DNA from: Chryseobacterium defluvii
GTDB taxonomy: Bacteria; Bacteroidota; Bacteroidia; Flavobacteriales; Weeksellaceae
Direction of reading: 5' to 3'
Assembly: GCF_003634775.1 (NCBI RefSeq)
Contig: NZ_RBXB01000001.1
Coordinates: 124,001 to 188,000, forward strand
Length of the DNA stretch: 64,000 nucleotides
Shown here: piece after piece, positions 28,252 to 37,094 of the stretch
How positions within the stretch are numbered: position 1 is the first letter of the stretch
Layout of the letters: the number at the start of each line of letters is the position of its first letter
Notes under the pieces: generated by a model
The model's input: only the letters and a program-made list of their open reading frames with translations
What the model was told of the DNA's origin: nothing
Database searches by the model: none
Translations under genes and position numbers: made by a program

Positions 28252-28701
28252 TAAAATTCTTTACGATAAAACATTTTTTTGGTCTTTTTTGTCTGCAAGA
28301 TGGAGGGATTTTGTTTTAAGGTTTCGTTTTCAGGGTTTTATGCTTAAGCAATTAATCGGTTAAATAAAAATAAGGACATTCATATTTACTATAAAAACAT
28401 TAACATCAAGAAAAATAAAAAAGATTTTAAAAGGAAGTAAACTCTATGAGATGAACATTCAGACCAAAGTTATATATTTATTGATTGGGAAGCTACCGTA
28501 AGAAACCCGATCTTGATTACTCAAGTTATGTTACTTAAAATTTTCGTATGTTTTATCAGTATAACTCTTTTGTAACTCTTAAAGCTCAAATATTAATTAA
28601 ATGCGGACAGTTTTAAAAGTTCGGGTACAAATTTGGTACAAAAAAAGAGAAAATGTAATTATTTGGAAATAAATAAGTTACATCTTCTCTTTAGCTTAAA
28701 A
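28252..28701. other. Gene-poor stretch with hairpin and repeats, outside the putative island
   Basis: No convincing gene is visible here. At about 28627-28643 a GTACAAA motif occurs twice (GTACAAATTTGGTACAAA). A hairpin of AAAGAGAA.ATGTAA with TTACAT.TTCTCTTT spans about 28647-28692. Just right of the 16-bp tmRNA-like repeat, GTTACAACATTT occurs twice in tandem (about 28768-28791). Such clustered short repeats beside an att-like site may be recombinase-binding sequences or vestiges of an earlier insertion; this is inference. Confidence 0.35.
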
Positions 28702-28717
28702 AGTGGAGTTGGAGGGA
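28702..28717. repeat. 16-bp direct repeat of the tmRNA 3' end (putative att site)
   Basis: AGTGGAGTTGGAGGGA is identical to 40687-40702, which covers the last 14 nt of the tmRNA gene plus two flanking bases. The copy here breaks off directly after the repeat, so it is an isolated tmRNA-end fragment in the same orientation. Confidence 0.6.
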
Positions 28718-28827
28718 CTACTCATTTGTATTGATAATCAATTGTTTATTTGTATTGTTTTGGTTTTGTTACAACATTTGTTACAACATTTGCCATTTTA
28801 AAATGTAGATTGGTATGAAACAAGCTT

Positions 28828-28857
28828 AAAAAAAAACCGGTTCAATTAATGAACCGG
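28828..28857 (-). terminator. Terminator after the orphan-tip immunity-like genes
   Basis: The stem CCGGTTCA / TGAACCGG with loop ATTAA is followed on the minus strand by a T9 run (plus-strand A-run at 28828-28836). It lies 24 bp after the stop codon of the 89-aa membrane protein gene. Confidence 0.82.
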
Positions 28858-28880
28858 GATCTTGTTTTAAATTAATACTA

Positions 28881-29150
28881 TTATATTTTGAATGATAAAA
28901 TAATCCAAAAAAGATTAATAAGTATCAGAAACCAAAAAATAATTTGATTTAATGTATTCTTATTTCTTAAAAAAGCATTAATAAAAATTGACATTATAAG
29001 AAAAAAATAAGTAACATATCTAATTTCTGGAACTTTATAATTAAAGAGATTGTAAATATTCTCGGAAATATTTTGAATTGATGAACTATAAAAAATCCTT
29101 AAAATAAAGATAACTACAATAGTTACTGAATGAATTAATCTAATCTTCAT
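28881..29150 (-). CDS. Small membrane protein, paralogue of its neighbour (candidate immunity protein)
   Basis: This 89-aa protein has about three hydrophobic segments and no recognised family. It starts with MKIRLIHSVTIVVIFILRIFY, cited here only as similar to the neighbour at 29225. Both share the M-K-I-x-V-T-I start, an I-R-I-F-Y motif and a C-terminal LILINLF / LLINLF stretch. Paralogous small membrane proteins directly downstream of an RHS toxin tip usually act as immunity factors. That role is inferred from position. AT-rich composition is typical of recently acquired DNA. Confidence 0.55.
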   Translation of the reverse strand: MKIRLIHSVTIVVIFILRIFYSSSIQNISENIYNLFNYKVPEIRYVTYFFLIMSIFINAFLRNKNTLNQIIFWFLILINLFWIILSFKI

Positions 29151-29224
29151 ACACTACTAAAAAATCTTCTCTTACTATATTATATACAATATTATCTCCT
29201 TCTATTGATATTATATTAGGTTGT

Positions 29225-29485
29225 TTATTTGAGGGGAATACAATAACAAGTAATTAAAAAAAGATTTATCAATAATAAAATTATTAATATAATTGAATTA
29301 ATTTTTTTGACTGACGTTATAAAAACCATTGCAAGAATTTGATATATATATATTAGCATTTTATCAATTCGTATTCCAAATAGCATATCTAAGTTTTGAT
29401 TAAAGGTATGAGTTGCTTCCTTGTAAAAAATCCTTATAAAGAATATAATACATATTGTTACCAATACCCAGACTTTTATTTTCAT
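29225..29485 (-). CDS. Small membrane protein directly after the orphan RHS tip (candidate immunity protein)
   Basis: This 86-aa protein has three hydrophobic spans. It begins 11 bp after the end of the orphan tip ORF, the usual place of an immunity gene in polymorphic toxin loci. It is paralogous to the 89-aa protein at 28881 (shared VTI..IF, IRIFY and INLF motifs). I recognise no family. If it is the cognate immunity protein, a membrane location suggests the toxin acts at the membrane or in the periplasm; this is inference. Confidence 0.55.
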   Translation of the reverse strand: MKIKVWVLVTICIIFFIRIFYKEATHTFNQNLDMLFGIRIDKMLIYIYQILAMVFITSVKKINSIILIILLLINLFLITCYCIPLK

Positions 29486-29496
29486 AATAATGTTAT

Positions 29497-30036
29497 TTAA
29501 TTAAACGTTCCTCCTCCTAAATATCTATGTGTATGTATGTCATAAAAACTATACTGTGACCAAATATAATTTTGAGGACCCATCATAATTGTTTTATTTA
29601 CTGTTACGCCTTTCATATTAGCAGGATGTTTTGAATGCATATTCAAATAATTGTTCTGCACATCTCTATACATATCAATGAATTGAGATGCTTTTTCACC
29701 TTGAATACCTATAACTGTCCCTCCAACAATTATTATTCCTGAGACAGGATTTATTGACTTCCAACCCTCTTTTAAAAAGTCAGTAATACCTTTAAGAGTA
29801 GTTATTCCTCCTGTCCATTCTGAAATCTTATCAGCATATTCTGCCGCTTCACTGACATCTTTGATCGTTTTCCCAAACTCTAAAAGAGTATTTTCATGGT
29901 CTAATTGATATTGTTCTATTGTTGTTTGATAACCAGACCAACGGTTAAAATTTGTTTCATTTTTCAAATATTTTCTTTTAGGTGTCGGATCGCCTAAAAA
30001 CTGCGAAAAAAAGTTACCTCCTAGATTAGCCTGCAT
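29497..30036 (-). CDS. Orphan RHS C-terminal tip (displaced toxin cassette)
   Basis: The open frame runs on the minus strand from 30129, where a stop codon precedes it, to 29497; the first ATG is at 30036. Residues before and around that ATG (APKVN, DATGATGGSGGG, SLSPWMQANL) repeat the linker that precedes the amidase tip in the large RHS protein, from a 62-bp exact DNA repeat. After that the 170-residue tip is unrelated to the amidase. It contains a helical middle, a hydrophobic SGIIIVGGTVIGI segment and ends with YSFYDIHTHRYLGGG. I do not recognise the toxin family. It lacks the RHS core and signal peptide, so it is probably silent unless recombined onto the full-length gene. Confidence 0.7.
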   Translation of the reverse strand: MQANLGGNFFSQFLGDPTPKRKYLKNETNFNRWSGYQTTIEQYQLDHENTLLEFGKTIKDVSEAAEYADKISEWTGGITTLKGITDFLKEGWKSINPVSGIIIVGGTVIGIQGEKASQFIDMYRDVQNNYLNMHSKHPANMKGVTVNKTIMMGPQNYIWSQYSFYDIHTHRYLGGGTFN

Positions 30037-30090
30037 CCAAGGACTTAAAGAAGATCCTCCACCACTGCCTCCTGTAGCACCAGTTGCATC
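30029..30090. repeat. 62-bp direct repeat, orphan-tip copy
   Basis: This stretch is identical to 31259-31320 inside the large RHS gene. It encodes the glycine/serine-rich linker between the RHS core region and the tip. Homology at this point would allow recombination to swap tips. Confidence 0.9.
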
Positions 30091-30124
30091 AATCGAATTA
30101 ACTTTAGGAGCTATATCCGTTATA

Positions 30125-30162
30125 AATAATTAGAGTATTGAATTTTCAATACTCTAATTATT
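30125..30162 (-). terminator. Long AT-rich hairpin after the RHS-immunity operon
   Basis: Arms of 18 bp (30125-30142 and 30145-30162) pair perfectly around a 2-nt loop. The hairpin lies about 70 bp after the stop codon of the 142-aa gene and just before the orphan linker. It may terminate the toxin operon, or it may be a recombination-related structure. Confidence 0.6.
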
Positions 30163-30231
30163 ATAAATATTTTTAGTAATAAGGAATTATATTTCCAAAG
30201 GGAATAACGTTACTTATTTCGGACACTTTCC

Positions 30232-30660
30232 CTAATCTTTATTTGTGGAAGAAATCCATTTTTTACTAAATTGAAAAATAATTAGTACTATATTTCTGAT
30301 TTGCAAAATAAATATTATAAAAACAATATAATACATTAAAGTTTCTAATAAGCTAAGAAAATTATTTTTGAAAAAATTATTTTCTTTTGATATTATTGCG
30401 TATAATCTTAACCAATAAGAATTATTATGTTCATAATTACTGATAGTAATTATACAATAAATTAATTGTAAAAAAGCAATAGTATAAAAATTAAATCTTT
30501 TGATTTTTATACTGCTTAAACTTCCTAAAACACCATTTATTATGGTGCTGATAAACACTATTTTATCAAATGATTTAGTAACATCATTGTGAAAAAAACT
30601 AGGAGTTATTAATATTATAATCAATGTTGCTAAGCTGATTGTATAAAAAATTATTTTCAT
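30232..30660 (-). CDS. Polytopic membrane protein, candidate immunity protein of the RHS amidase
   Basis: This 142-aa protein has about four hydrophobic spans (residues ~5-22, 33-52, 58-78 and 103-130) and a basic C-terminus. It begins 3 bp after the RHS stop codon, so it is translationally linked to the toxin gene. No family is recognised. A membrane protein encoded directly behind a peptidoglycan amidase tip would be well placed to protect the producer's envelope, but immunity function is inferred from gene order alone. Confidence 0.6.
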   Translation of the reverse strand: MKIIFYTISLATLIIILITPSFFHNDVTKSFDKIVFISTIINGVLGSLSSIKIKRFNFYTIAFLQLIYCIITISNYEHNNSYWLRLYAIISKENNFFKNNFLSLLETLMYYIVFIIFILQIRNIVLIIFQFSKKWISSTNKD

Positions 30661-30663
30661 GTT

Positions 30664-33600
30664 TTATTGTTTAATTGGAATTTGCATATTAAATTTTTGT
30701 CTTAAGTAGCTGACTATTTTCATACCACCATCACCAGGACAATAACGAGCATCATTTATTTTTTCAATATGCCCGCCGAGATATTGTATCCCATATTGAC
30801 TATTTAAATATGATACTAAATTTGTTAATGATTCTCTCATTTTCGTACTTGCCCCACCATTTCCATTAAGATAATTTTCGTATAAGAACTTTTCAAAAGA
30901 TAATCCTTTGTTTTGATAATCTAAATCTGATAACAAAACAATTCCAATGTTAGACGTATTAGCTCCTGCAGTGTGTGCCCCTTTTACATATATTGGTCTC
31001 CCTTCATAAATATTACCAGCGCTATCTATAGCAAAGTGATATGGTATATCTGCATAACCAGATGCCTGTTCTTTTATTTGAAGTTCTTGAATATTCATAT
31101 AATTTGATTTATTTCCAGAATGATGAATAGTTATCGTGTTATAATATGCTGATAGATCGCATTCCAATTCTTCCCAACTTCTTCCTTTTGTTATTGGAGC
31201 TTTAGCACCCCATTCTTGCCTTGATATTATATTAGGTTTTGGATTACCATATAAATTTGCCTGCATCCAAGGACTTAAAGAAGATCCTCCACCACTGCCT
31301 CCTGTAGCACCAGTTGCATCCATAGCATTTACCTTAGGAGCCGGAACTTCTCCATTGGAGTTACTATTATAGCCATAGAAATCTTTTATTGCATTAAACA
31401 TGTCTATAGCATCTTGTCCTGTATATTCTACATCACCTTCGAAAGTATTTCTTGCTGCCATACCATCCGGATCAGTAAATTTCATGGGGTTATTTACCGC
31501 GTAGTTATATGGAGAATGTCTTCTGAACATTTCTGCCAATGGATCAATAACTCCCCATCTTCCAATATCCGGCATATAGAATCTTGCTCCATAATCATAC
31601 ATCCCAATTTCCCACTGCTTTTCTTTACCATTATATTCATAATTGTAATTAATTCCGGAACCATCAAATCCATCTCCACCATGTCTTAGGCCAAAAGCAT
31701 AATAGTCATTCTGCTCTAAAATTTGAGGGATACCTCCATTTTTGGTGTAACTTACTCTTACATTTCCCAAATGGTCAACATAGTTGTAAATATACCTATT
31801 ATTTTGGTAATCATAATATCCTTCAGAAGTGTTGAAAAACTTTAAGGTTGGGACTACTAAAGAAAAAGTTTCAGCACTGTATTGAAATCCATCAATATAT
31901 TCCGTAGTAACAAAAGCATCGTTATTTTGTCTGCCTGAGAAATAATGGAATTTCTTTTTCACCTTCACTCCATCTGCCCGGTAAGAATACTGTACATTAC
32001 TGTAAATATCTTCCCCGTTTCTAGATACAAAATTGTTGAATTTAATGTAAGAAGGAAGGTTCAGGTGATTATAGTTTATTTGAAGAATATTCTTATCCTC
32101 ATGCTTGGTCATATTCCCATTATCATCATAGGTAATGTTATTGCCGGAAGTATCGGGATAACCATTGTAATTATACTTTTGATCTACAACTGTTGACAAT
32201 CTGTTACCATTATAAGTATAAACCAGCTCATCAATCTGTTCTGCAAAACCGGAATAAGACTTCTGGTTTCTGTTCAGAGTCATAATATTACCATTCGAAT
32301 CATAAGTCATGTTTTCATTGTAGAACCCGTTTTGTGGAACTGTAGTTTCCGGTTCCTGATAAATAGCATTAGTGAGCCTGTTGTAACCATCATACTGATA
32401 ACTGTACCTTTTCAGTATTCCGTCATTGGCACTTTTCCAGTTCATTTCCGTAATATTTCCATTATAATTAGCCTGCGCTACAGAAGCATTTGATGTTGAA
32501 CCAAACTTCAGTTCATACCCAAATAATTTACTCCCTAAATTAGACGGATCATTTAGTTTGGTAACCCATCCTCTGGTATTATAGGTGTATTCTACATTCT
32601 GAAGGTTGTTTCCTACTTTTTTGCTTGTTACTTGCCCTAACTCATTGTAAGTATAGTCTGCTAACAATTCTTCTGTAAGATTGTTTACCTGATGAAAATG
32701 CTGTTTAAGCCTGAATAGATTGTCATAAACAAACCTTTCCTTTACTGCCACTTCAAGATCTGTATCGGTCTTTTTGTGATAGGTGTTGGCAAAAAGAACC
32801 GCTCCTGAAAAATCTAATTGTTTTTCGGTTTTGGTATAGCCTCCCAAATGGTTTTTTCCCTGACTACCAATTGCCCTGCCCTTAAGGTCATACCAGATAT
32901 GAGTGGAAGACCAATTGTCATCATCCAGATTTTTCACCAAAGTAGCGGTAGGCATTGTTTTGGTACTTCTGATACTGTTGATCCCGTTTACTGTTACACT
33001 GGAAGAATTGGTGAGAGTAGACTGGCTTAGGATAGTTCCCGGCTGCGAAACATTGGTCCCGGGATAGGTGTCATAATAATTTAAAGATAACAAAGTTACC
33101 CATTTGGTAGAATTAGGATAAGTACTGTCAGGAGTATCATAATAAACATCCATTCCCTGTCTGTTAAAGAATATATAATTGATTCTGTTGACATTGTTAG
33201 GAGCTAAGCCATCCACTTCTGCTTGTTCTACACTTCTTACAGAGCCTGTGGAAATACCTGTAATAGCAACCCTGTTAAACTTATCATATTTGGTATACAA
33301 CCATTGTCCTTTAGCTCTTAAATTAGCATCCTGAGTAGCCACTAATCTATTTTGCTTGTCATAGAGCATGTGTTCCCATCCTTTTCCGGGAAGCTTTTTC
33401 TCTACAAGTCTGTACCTGTTATCATATACATATTGGTAACACAGATCGTTCAAAATCTGCTGGGATACAACATTACCATTCGCTACTATATTTTCTACCG
33501 CTTTAGGAGAAATTACAAAAGCAAGCTGATTGAAATCATTATAAATATAATAAGTATCCTGTTTTCCTGAACTACTTTCTTTTCTTAACAATATGATTTT

Positions 33601-34230
33601 TCCCTCAGAGTTTTTGAACTCAATGGTTTTGTTTCCATTTTCATCTGTGATAATAGTTTTGGAAAGTTGGTTAACATTGTATGTGGAAATACCTGTTATA
33701 GATGTTGTCAGCGTTGCATTGCTCCATACAGCATCTGTATTGAATTTTTTGACTTGATCCGATGTTGTATTGGTCAGATACTGTGTTTTTACCGTATGAC
33801 CAGAACTCATTGCCCATTCTGTTCCCGGGTTAGCAGCTTCCAATACTCTTGCCAAAGGAGATGCTTCTAGCTTTTGTTCAGTATAGGCATTCGCTACACC
33901 ATAATAAGCATTGGCTGAAGCCTCAGAAACATTCTGCATTCCCAAATTGGCAGTCGGCATAGGAACAGGAAGAATTGATTTTGTCTGCCTTCCTAGATCG
34001 TCATACACTATAGGAATAGCAAGATCCTGCCCTAAAGGTGTGGCTTTTACCTGCACTACTTGTTTGGGCCTTCCTAAACCGTCAAAATATTGTACGGTTT
34101 CAGTTTTCTTGCTTCCATCTTCGGAAAGGTATACCTTCGTATAAATATAGTTTTCGGAAGCTGTAGGTGTTGTTTGAGCCATTGCAAAAGGCATCAAACC
34201 TAAAGCTAAAAGAGAAAAGTTTTTTTTCAT
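30664..34230 (-). CDS. Exported DUF6443-RHS protein with a C-terminal peptidoglycan amidase (PGRP/Amidase_2) tip
   Basis: The start at 34230 gives 1188 residues with a clear signal peptide (MKKNFSLLALGLMPFAMAQ); an ATG 54 bp upstream would add a non-signal extension. A DUF6443-type domain follows (YFDGLGRPKQVV), then many YD repeats, and the RHS core motif (YDYGARFYMPDIGRW, with PYNYAVNNPMKFTDPDG). After a Gly/Ser linker the last 190 residues form an N-acetylmuramoyl-L-alanine amidase of the PGRP type. Zinc ligands are visible in TIHHSG and in GGHIEKINDARYCPGD, plus YHFAIDSAGNIYEGR and GAHTAGANTSNIGI. The likely role is a contact-type toxin that cuts peptide stems from peptidoglycan. Secretion route beyond Sec is unknown. 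Confidence 0.85.
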   Translation of the reverse strand: MKKNFSLLALGLMPFAMAQTTPTASENYIYTKVYLSEDGSKKTETVQYFDGLGRPKQVVQVKATPLGQDLAIPIVYDDLGRQTKSILPVPMPTANLGMQNVSEASANAYYGVANAYTEQKLEASPLARVLEAANPGTEWAMSSGHTVKTQYLTNTTSDQVKKFNTDAVWSNATLTTSITGISTYNVNQLSKTIITDENGNKTIEFKNSEGKIILLRKESSSGKQDTYYIYNDFNQLAFVISPKAVENIVANGNVVSQQILNDLCYQYVYDNRYRLVEKKLPGKGWEHMLYDKQNRLVATQDANLRAKGQWLYTKYDKFNRVAITGISTGSVRSVEQAEVDGLAPNNVNRINYIFFNRQGMDVYYDTPDSTYPNSTKWVTLLSLNYYDTYPGTNVSQPGTILSQSTLTNSSSVTVNGINSIRSTKTMPTATLVKNLDDDNWSSTHIWYDLKGRAIGSQGKNHLGGYTKTEKQLDFSGAVLFANTYHKKTDTDLEVAVKERFVYDNLFRLKQHFHQVNNLTEELLADYTYNELGQVTSKKVGNNLQNVEYTYNTRGWVTKLNDPSNLGSKLFGYELKFGSTSNASVAQANYNGNITEMNWKSANDGILKRYSYQYDGYNRLTNAIYQEPETTVPQNGFYNENMTYDSNGNIMTLNRNQKSYSGFAEQIDELVYTYNGNRLSTVVDQKYNYNGYPDTSGNNITYDDNGNMTKHEDKNILQINYNHLNLPSYIKFNNFVSRNGEDIYSNVQYSYRADGVKVKKKFHYFSGRQNNDAFVTTEYIDGFQYSAETFSLVVPTLKFFNTSEGYYDYQNNRYIYNYVDHLGNVRVSYTKNGGIPQILEQNDYYAFGLRHGGDGFDGSGINYNYEYNGKEKQWEIGMYDYGARFYMPDIGRWGVIDPLAEMFRRHSPYNYAVNNPMKFTDPDGMAARNTFEGDVEYTGQDAIDMFNAIKDFYGYNSNSNGEVPAPKVNAMDATGATGGSGGGSSLSPWMQANLYGNPKPNIISRQEWGAKAPITKGRSWEELECDLSAYYNTITIHHSGNKSNYMNIQELQIKEQASGYADIPYHFAIDSAGNIYEGRPIYVKGAHTAGANTSNIGIVLLSDLDYQNKGLSFEKFLYENYLNGNGGASTKMRESLTNLVSYLNSQYGIQYLGGHIEKINDARYCPGDGGMKIVSYLRQKFNMQIPIKQ
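31259..31320. repeat. 62-bp direct repeat, copy inside the large RHS gene
   Basis: Partner of 30029-30090, in the same orientation and 1230 bp away. It ends the conserved part of the RHS protein; sequence after it (toward lower coordinates) encodes the amidase tip. Confidence 0.9.
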
Positions 34231-34292
34231 TTTTAGCTCATGTATGTCAATTAAATTTTTATATAGAATTTTATAATTTTTCATCTTTTGTT

Positions 34293-37088
34293 TTAGTTTT
34301 TATTGTTATACTGATGCTCTTTCACCGTATTCCCATTAACATCAACTACTTTTTTTAATCTGTTATAACCATCATACTTATAGAACTCCATTATTCCGTT
34401 GGGAGGAATAACTGTGGTTGTTCCAATCAGAGGATTATAGGTATAACAGGTCACCATAAAATTCTGAAGAGCTGCATCGTTCTTAAAAGTATTTAAAGCA
34501 TCTACCAACGTCTTTTCCAATGTTTCTTCTTGTGCTGTCGAAGCATTCGCATCATTATTGGATGCATTGACTATTGCTGTGATCAATGAAACAGGAATAT
34601 CAGATAGCTTAGCTCCTTCTATTTTAGCAATAGGCATCGTTTTATTATAACCCCAGATAATGGTGGTAGAAATAGCTGTAGAACCTGCTTCCGGGAAAAC
34701 TGTATACTGTACCGGATTTCCTTTATCATCATAAACATCAAAAGACATATTTTTGATAGACTGGGTAAGATTGTCCGGAAGATAGCTTACTTGTGAGGTT
34801 GGATAAAAGTGATTGGTATTCTCAAATTTTGTTTCAGATTTTGAAACTATTTTACCATTTCTTTTACTCTCAACTACTAATGGAATAGATATGATCCCTG
34901 CGTTCCAAAGCCTTGAGTCAGTAAAATACATTCCCCATGGGTAAGTGATATTTTGTTCATTGATTGTACCATCAGATTCTGTCATCTTTTTATAAACAAC
35001 ATTGAAGTCCTTGGTATCTCTTAGGGTTTCAGTACTTATTGTTAAGACATCAGATCCTGTATGGCTGGTTGTAGTTAAATAGTGTTTTTTAATCATGGAA
35101 TTTTTTCCTGTACCTACATTTTTCTGATAAAATTCGTATTCATTGGTTTCTTTGGTAACCAGTGCATCATTCTTGTCATATACTTCCGTTTTATCCACTA
35201 TACCGTTCATCAAAAGATTATAATAGTTCAGGTCATCTAAATACTTTAATGTCCCATCCGTGTTCAGGTTTTCAGGGTAATCATTTAAGGATTTAAAATA
35301 ATATTTGGTGTATCCTCCATTTTGTCCAAGCGTTTCCCTAACATTTTTATAAATAACCCCTGCATCGTCATATTCATTAAAAAATCCACTTGTCTTGGTA
35401 TTATCAGTAAACTTTTGGTAGTCATAATTTCTTGTCTGTGAAGGAATCAATGTACTTCCGTCATAATATTCAATTTTTTTGATACGAACGCCTTTTCCGG
35501 TTGAATAGTTAGGAAGTGGTTTGGATTGATAACGGATACGTTTCACTACAACGGTCCCTTTTCCTCCTGTACCGGAAATCTTGAGCGTATTGTATCCCGG
35601 CATATATTTCTTGTATCCATCAGGAGTTGAAATACCTGATGTAATTTCTGCGTTAATATAAGGGTCTGTACCAGAAGGCAAAGAAGGGTCATTATAATAC
35701 TCATCTACGTTGACCCAATATTCCAGATAACTCGAGCCTTCCGTATTATCAGGGTTTACCGGAATATTAAAAAGGTAGTTATTTCCGCCGTTAGTATCAA
35801 AATTAATCGTTTCAACATCTTCATAATATTGTGCTTCCCTGTCCTTTAATGTATGAGGAGGGGCGTACATTGTTAAATAATCATTAGTATTTTTATCAAC
35901 AAAATATTGATTAGGCTCATACTCATACTTAATGGTATTACCCGTTGGAAATTTAATACTTGTCAAGAGCCCCATTCCAAGATATTTAGGATTCTCCGCT
36001 TCGTTTTCAAAGCAAAGCTTATATGGGTTTACAGCATCTATCCAATTGGGATTATCAAAAGGAAGTTGACTATAGAAAAATTCTGTCGTTTGATACCCTG
36101 AAAGGGAGATGTCATATTTAAGAATTTTATTCAATATTCTTTTGCTCTGGGTCTCACTATATAAACATGGGGTTTGACCAATAGGAATATATCCATAAGG
36201 ATAGGTATAGCCCCCTACCATAGTTTGAAACCCATATTTCTGAACTGTTCTTCCTGCAGAATTTTTTAGCTCAATACTTTCCAGTTGAAAAGGGTCATAA
36301 TAAGATTTTCTTTTAGTAGCATCAAAAGAATAATTTAAATTAATCTCACCATAGTCAGGAGAAACTACTTTTTTCAGTTTAAGTCCTTTAACAGGTTTTT
36401 GTATACTGGTTGCAGGAGGGGTTACCGTGTAGTTATCTTCCTGATACTCAAAGCTGAGTAATTCTAAGCCATTAACATCAACTATTTTAGATAAGTAATA
36501 ACATGCTGTAAAGTTTTTAGGGAAGCTATTGATATAGGCATATGAAATATCCAGTTTATCAAAGAAAAATTTGTTTCCCGCTTCATCAATGATAGTGAAA
36601 TTATATTCGCCATTAGGTTCTGTAAAATTAATAACTAATTTATCATAGGTAATCTTACTTAAAAAGCTGACGCCTGAAGCATCTTTACTTAAGGAAAATT
36701 TCCCGGTGCGTCCCAAAATAGTATAATAAAAGGTATCTCCTTCAGGGAAACCATTATAAGGATTAATATTTTGATAAATAAGAGCTGTCAATCCATACGT
36801 TGACCAACCTAATCCAACATCTGAGGCTTTATTATATCTCCCGGAATTGTTAGGGTGATAATTTATCCCACAATTGATGGAAATACTCTTATTATGGGTG
36901 GGTAAAGAAAAAAACGGAATACTGGTGTCAGGAATACCAGAGGATATAGCAACCGGAGTTTTTACAAAACTAGGCAAAGAAGATACCGATGGTGCTGATA
37001 AGAAGTTTTCTTCAATGGTAGTTAACTGGGCTGAAATAAAGCTTATGGAAAGCTTTGCCACGAGTAATAATGTTATAATTTTTTTCAT
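34293..37088 (-). CDS. Secreted SpvB/YD-like shell protein preceding the RHS gene
   Basis: This 931-aa protein has a signal peptide (MKKIITLLLVAKLSISFISAQ). Residues ~75-100 carry DVGLGWSTYGL, like the start of SpvB/TcB-type proteins. The C-terminus has a YD repeat (YKYDGYNRLKKVVDVNG) which leads into the repeat type of the next gene. Beta-rich composition dominates. It lies 6 bp after the T9SS beta-propeller gene and about 60 bp before the RHS start. In Tc toxins a B and a C protein build one hollow shell; a similar two-part shell is possible here but is inference. Confidence 0.65.
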   Translation of the reverse strand: MKKIITLLLVAKLSISFISAQLTTIEENFLSAPSVSSLPSFVKTPVAISSGIPDTSIPFFSLPTHNKSISINCGINYHPNNSGRYNKASDVGLGWSTYGLTALIYQNINPYNGFPEGDTFYYTILGRTGKFSLSKDASGVSFLSKITYDKLVINFTEPNGEYNFTIIDEAGNKFFFDKLDISYAYINSFPKNFTACYYLSKIVDVNGLELLSFEYQEDNYTVTPPATSIQKPVKGLKLKKVVSPDYGEINLNYSFDATKRKSYYDPFQLESIELKNSAGRTVQKYGFQTMVGGYTYPYGYIPIGQTPCLYSETQSKRILNKILKYDISLSGYQTTEFFYSQLPFDNPNWIDAVNPYKLCFENEAENPKYLGMGLLTSIKFPTGNTIKYEYEPNQYFVDKNTNDYLTMYAPPHTLKDREAQYYEDVETINFDTNGGNNYLFNIPVNPDNTEGSSYLEYWVNVDEYYNDPSLPSGTDPYINAEITSGISTPDGYKKYMPGYNTLKISGTGGKGTVVVKRIRYQSKPLPNYSTGKGVRIKKIEYYDGSTLIPSQTRNYDYQKFTDNTKTSGFFNEYDDAGVIYKNVRETLGQNGGYTKYYFKSLNDYPENLNTDGTLKYLDDLNYYNLLMNGIVDKTEVYDKNDALVTKETNEYEFYQKNVGTGKNSMIKKHYLTTTSHTGSDVLTISTETLRDTKDFNVVYKKMTESDGTINEQNITYPWGMYFTDSRLWNAGIISIPLVVESKRNGKIVSKSETKFENTNHFYPTSQVSYLPDNLTQSIKNMSFDVYDDKGNPVQYTVFPEAGSTAISTTIIWGYNKTMPIAKIEGAKLSDIPVSLITAIVNASNNDANASTAQEETLEKTLVDALNTFKNDAALQNFMVTCYTYNPLIGTTTVIPPNGIMEFYKYDGYNRLKKVVDVNGNTVKEHQYNNKN

Positions 37089-37094
37089 CTTAGT

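Noticed and set aside
34231..34284. Upstream ATG adding 18 residues to the RHS protein
   Set aside because: The extension is not signal-like, while the ATG at 34230 starts a standard signal peptide.
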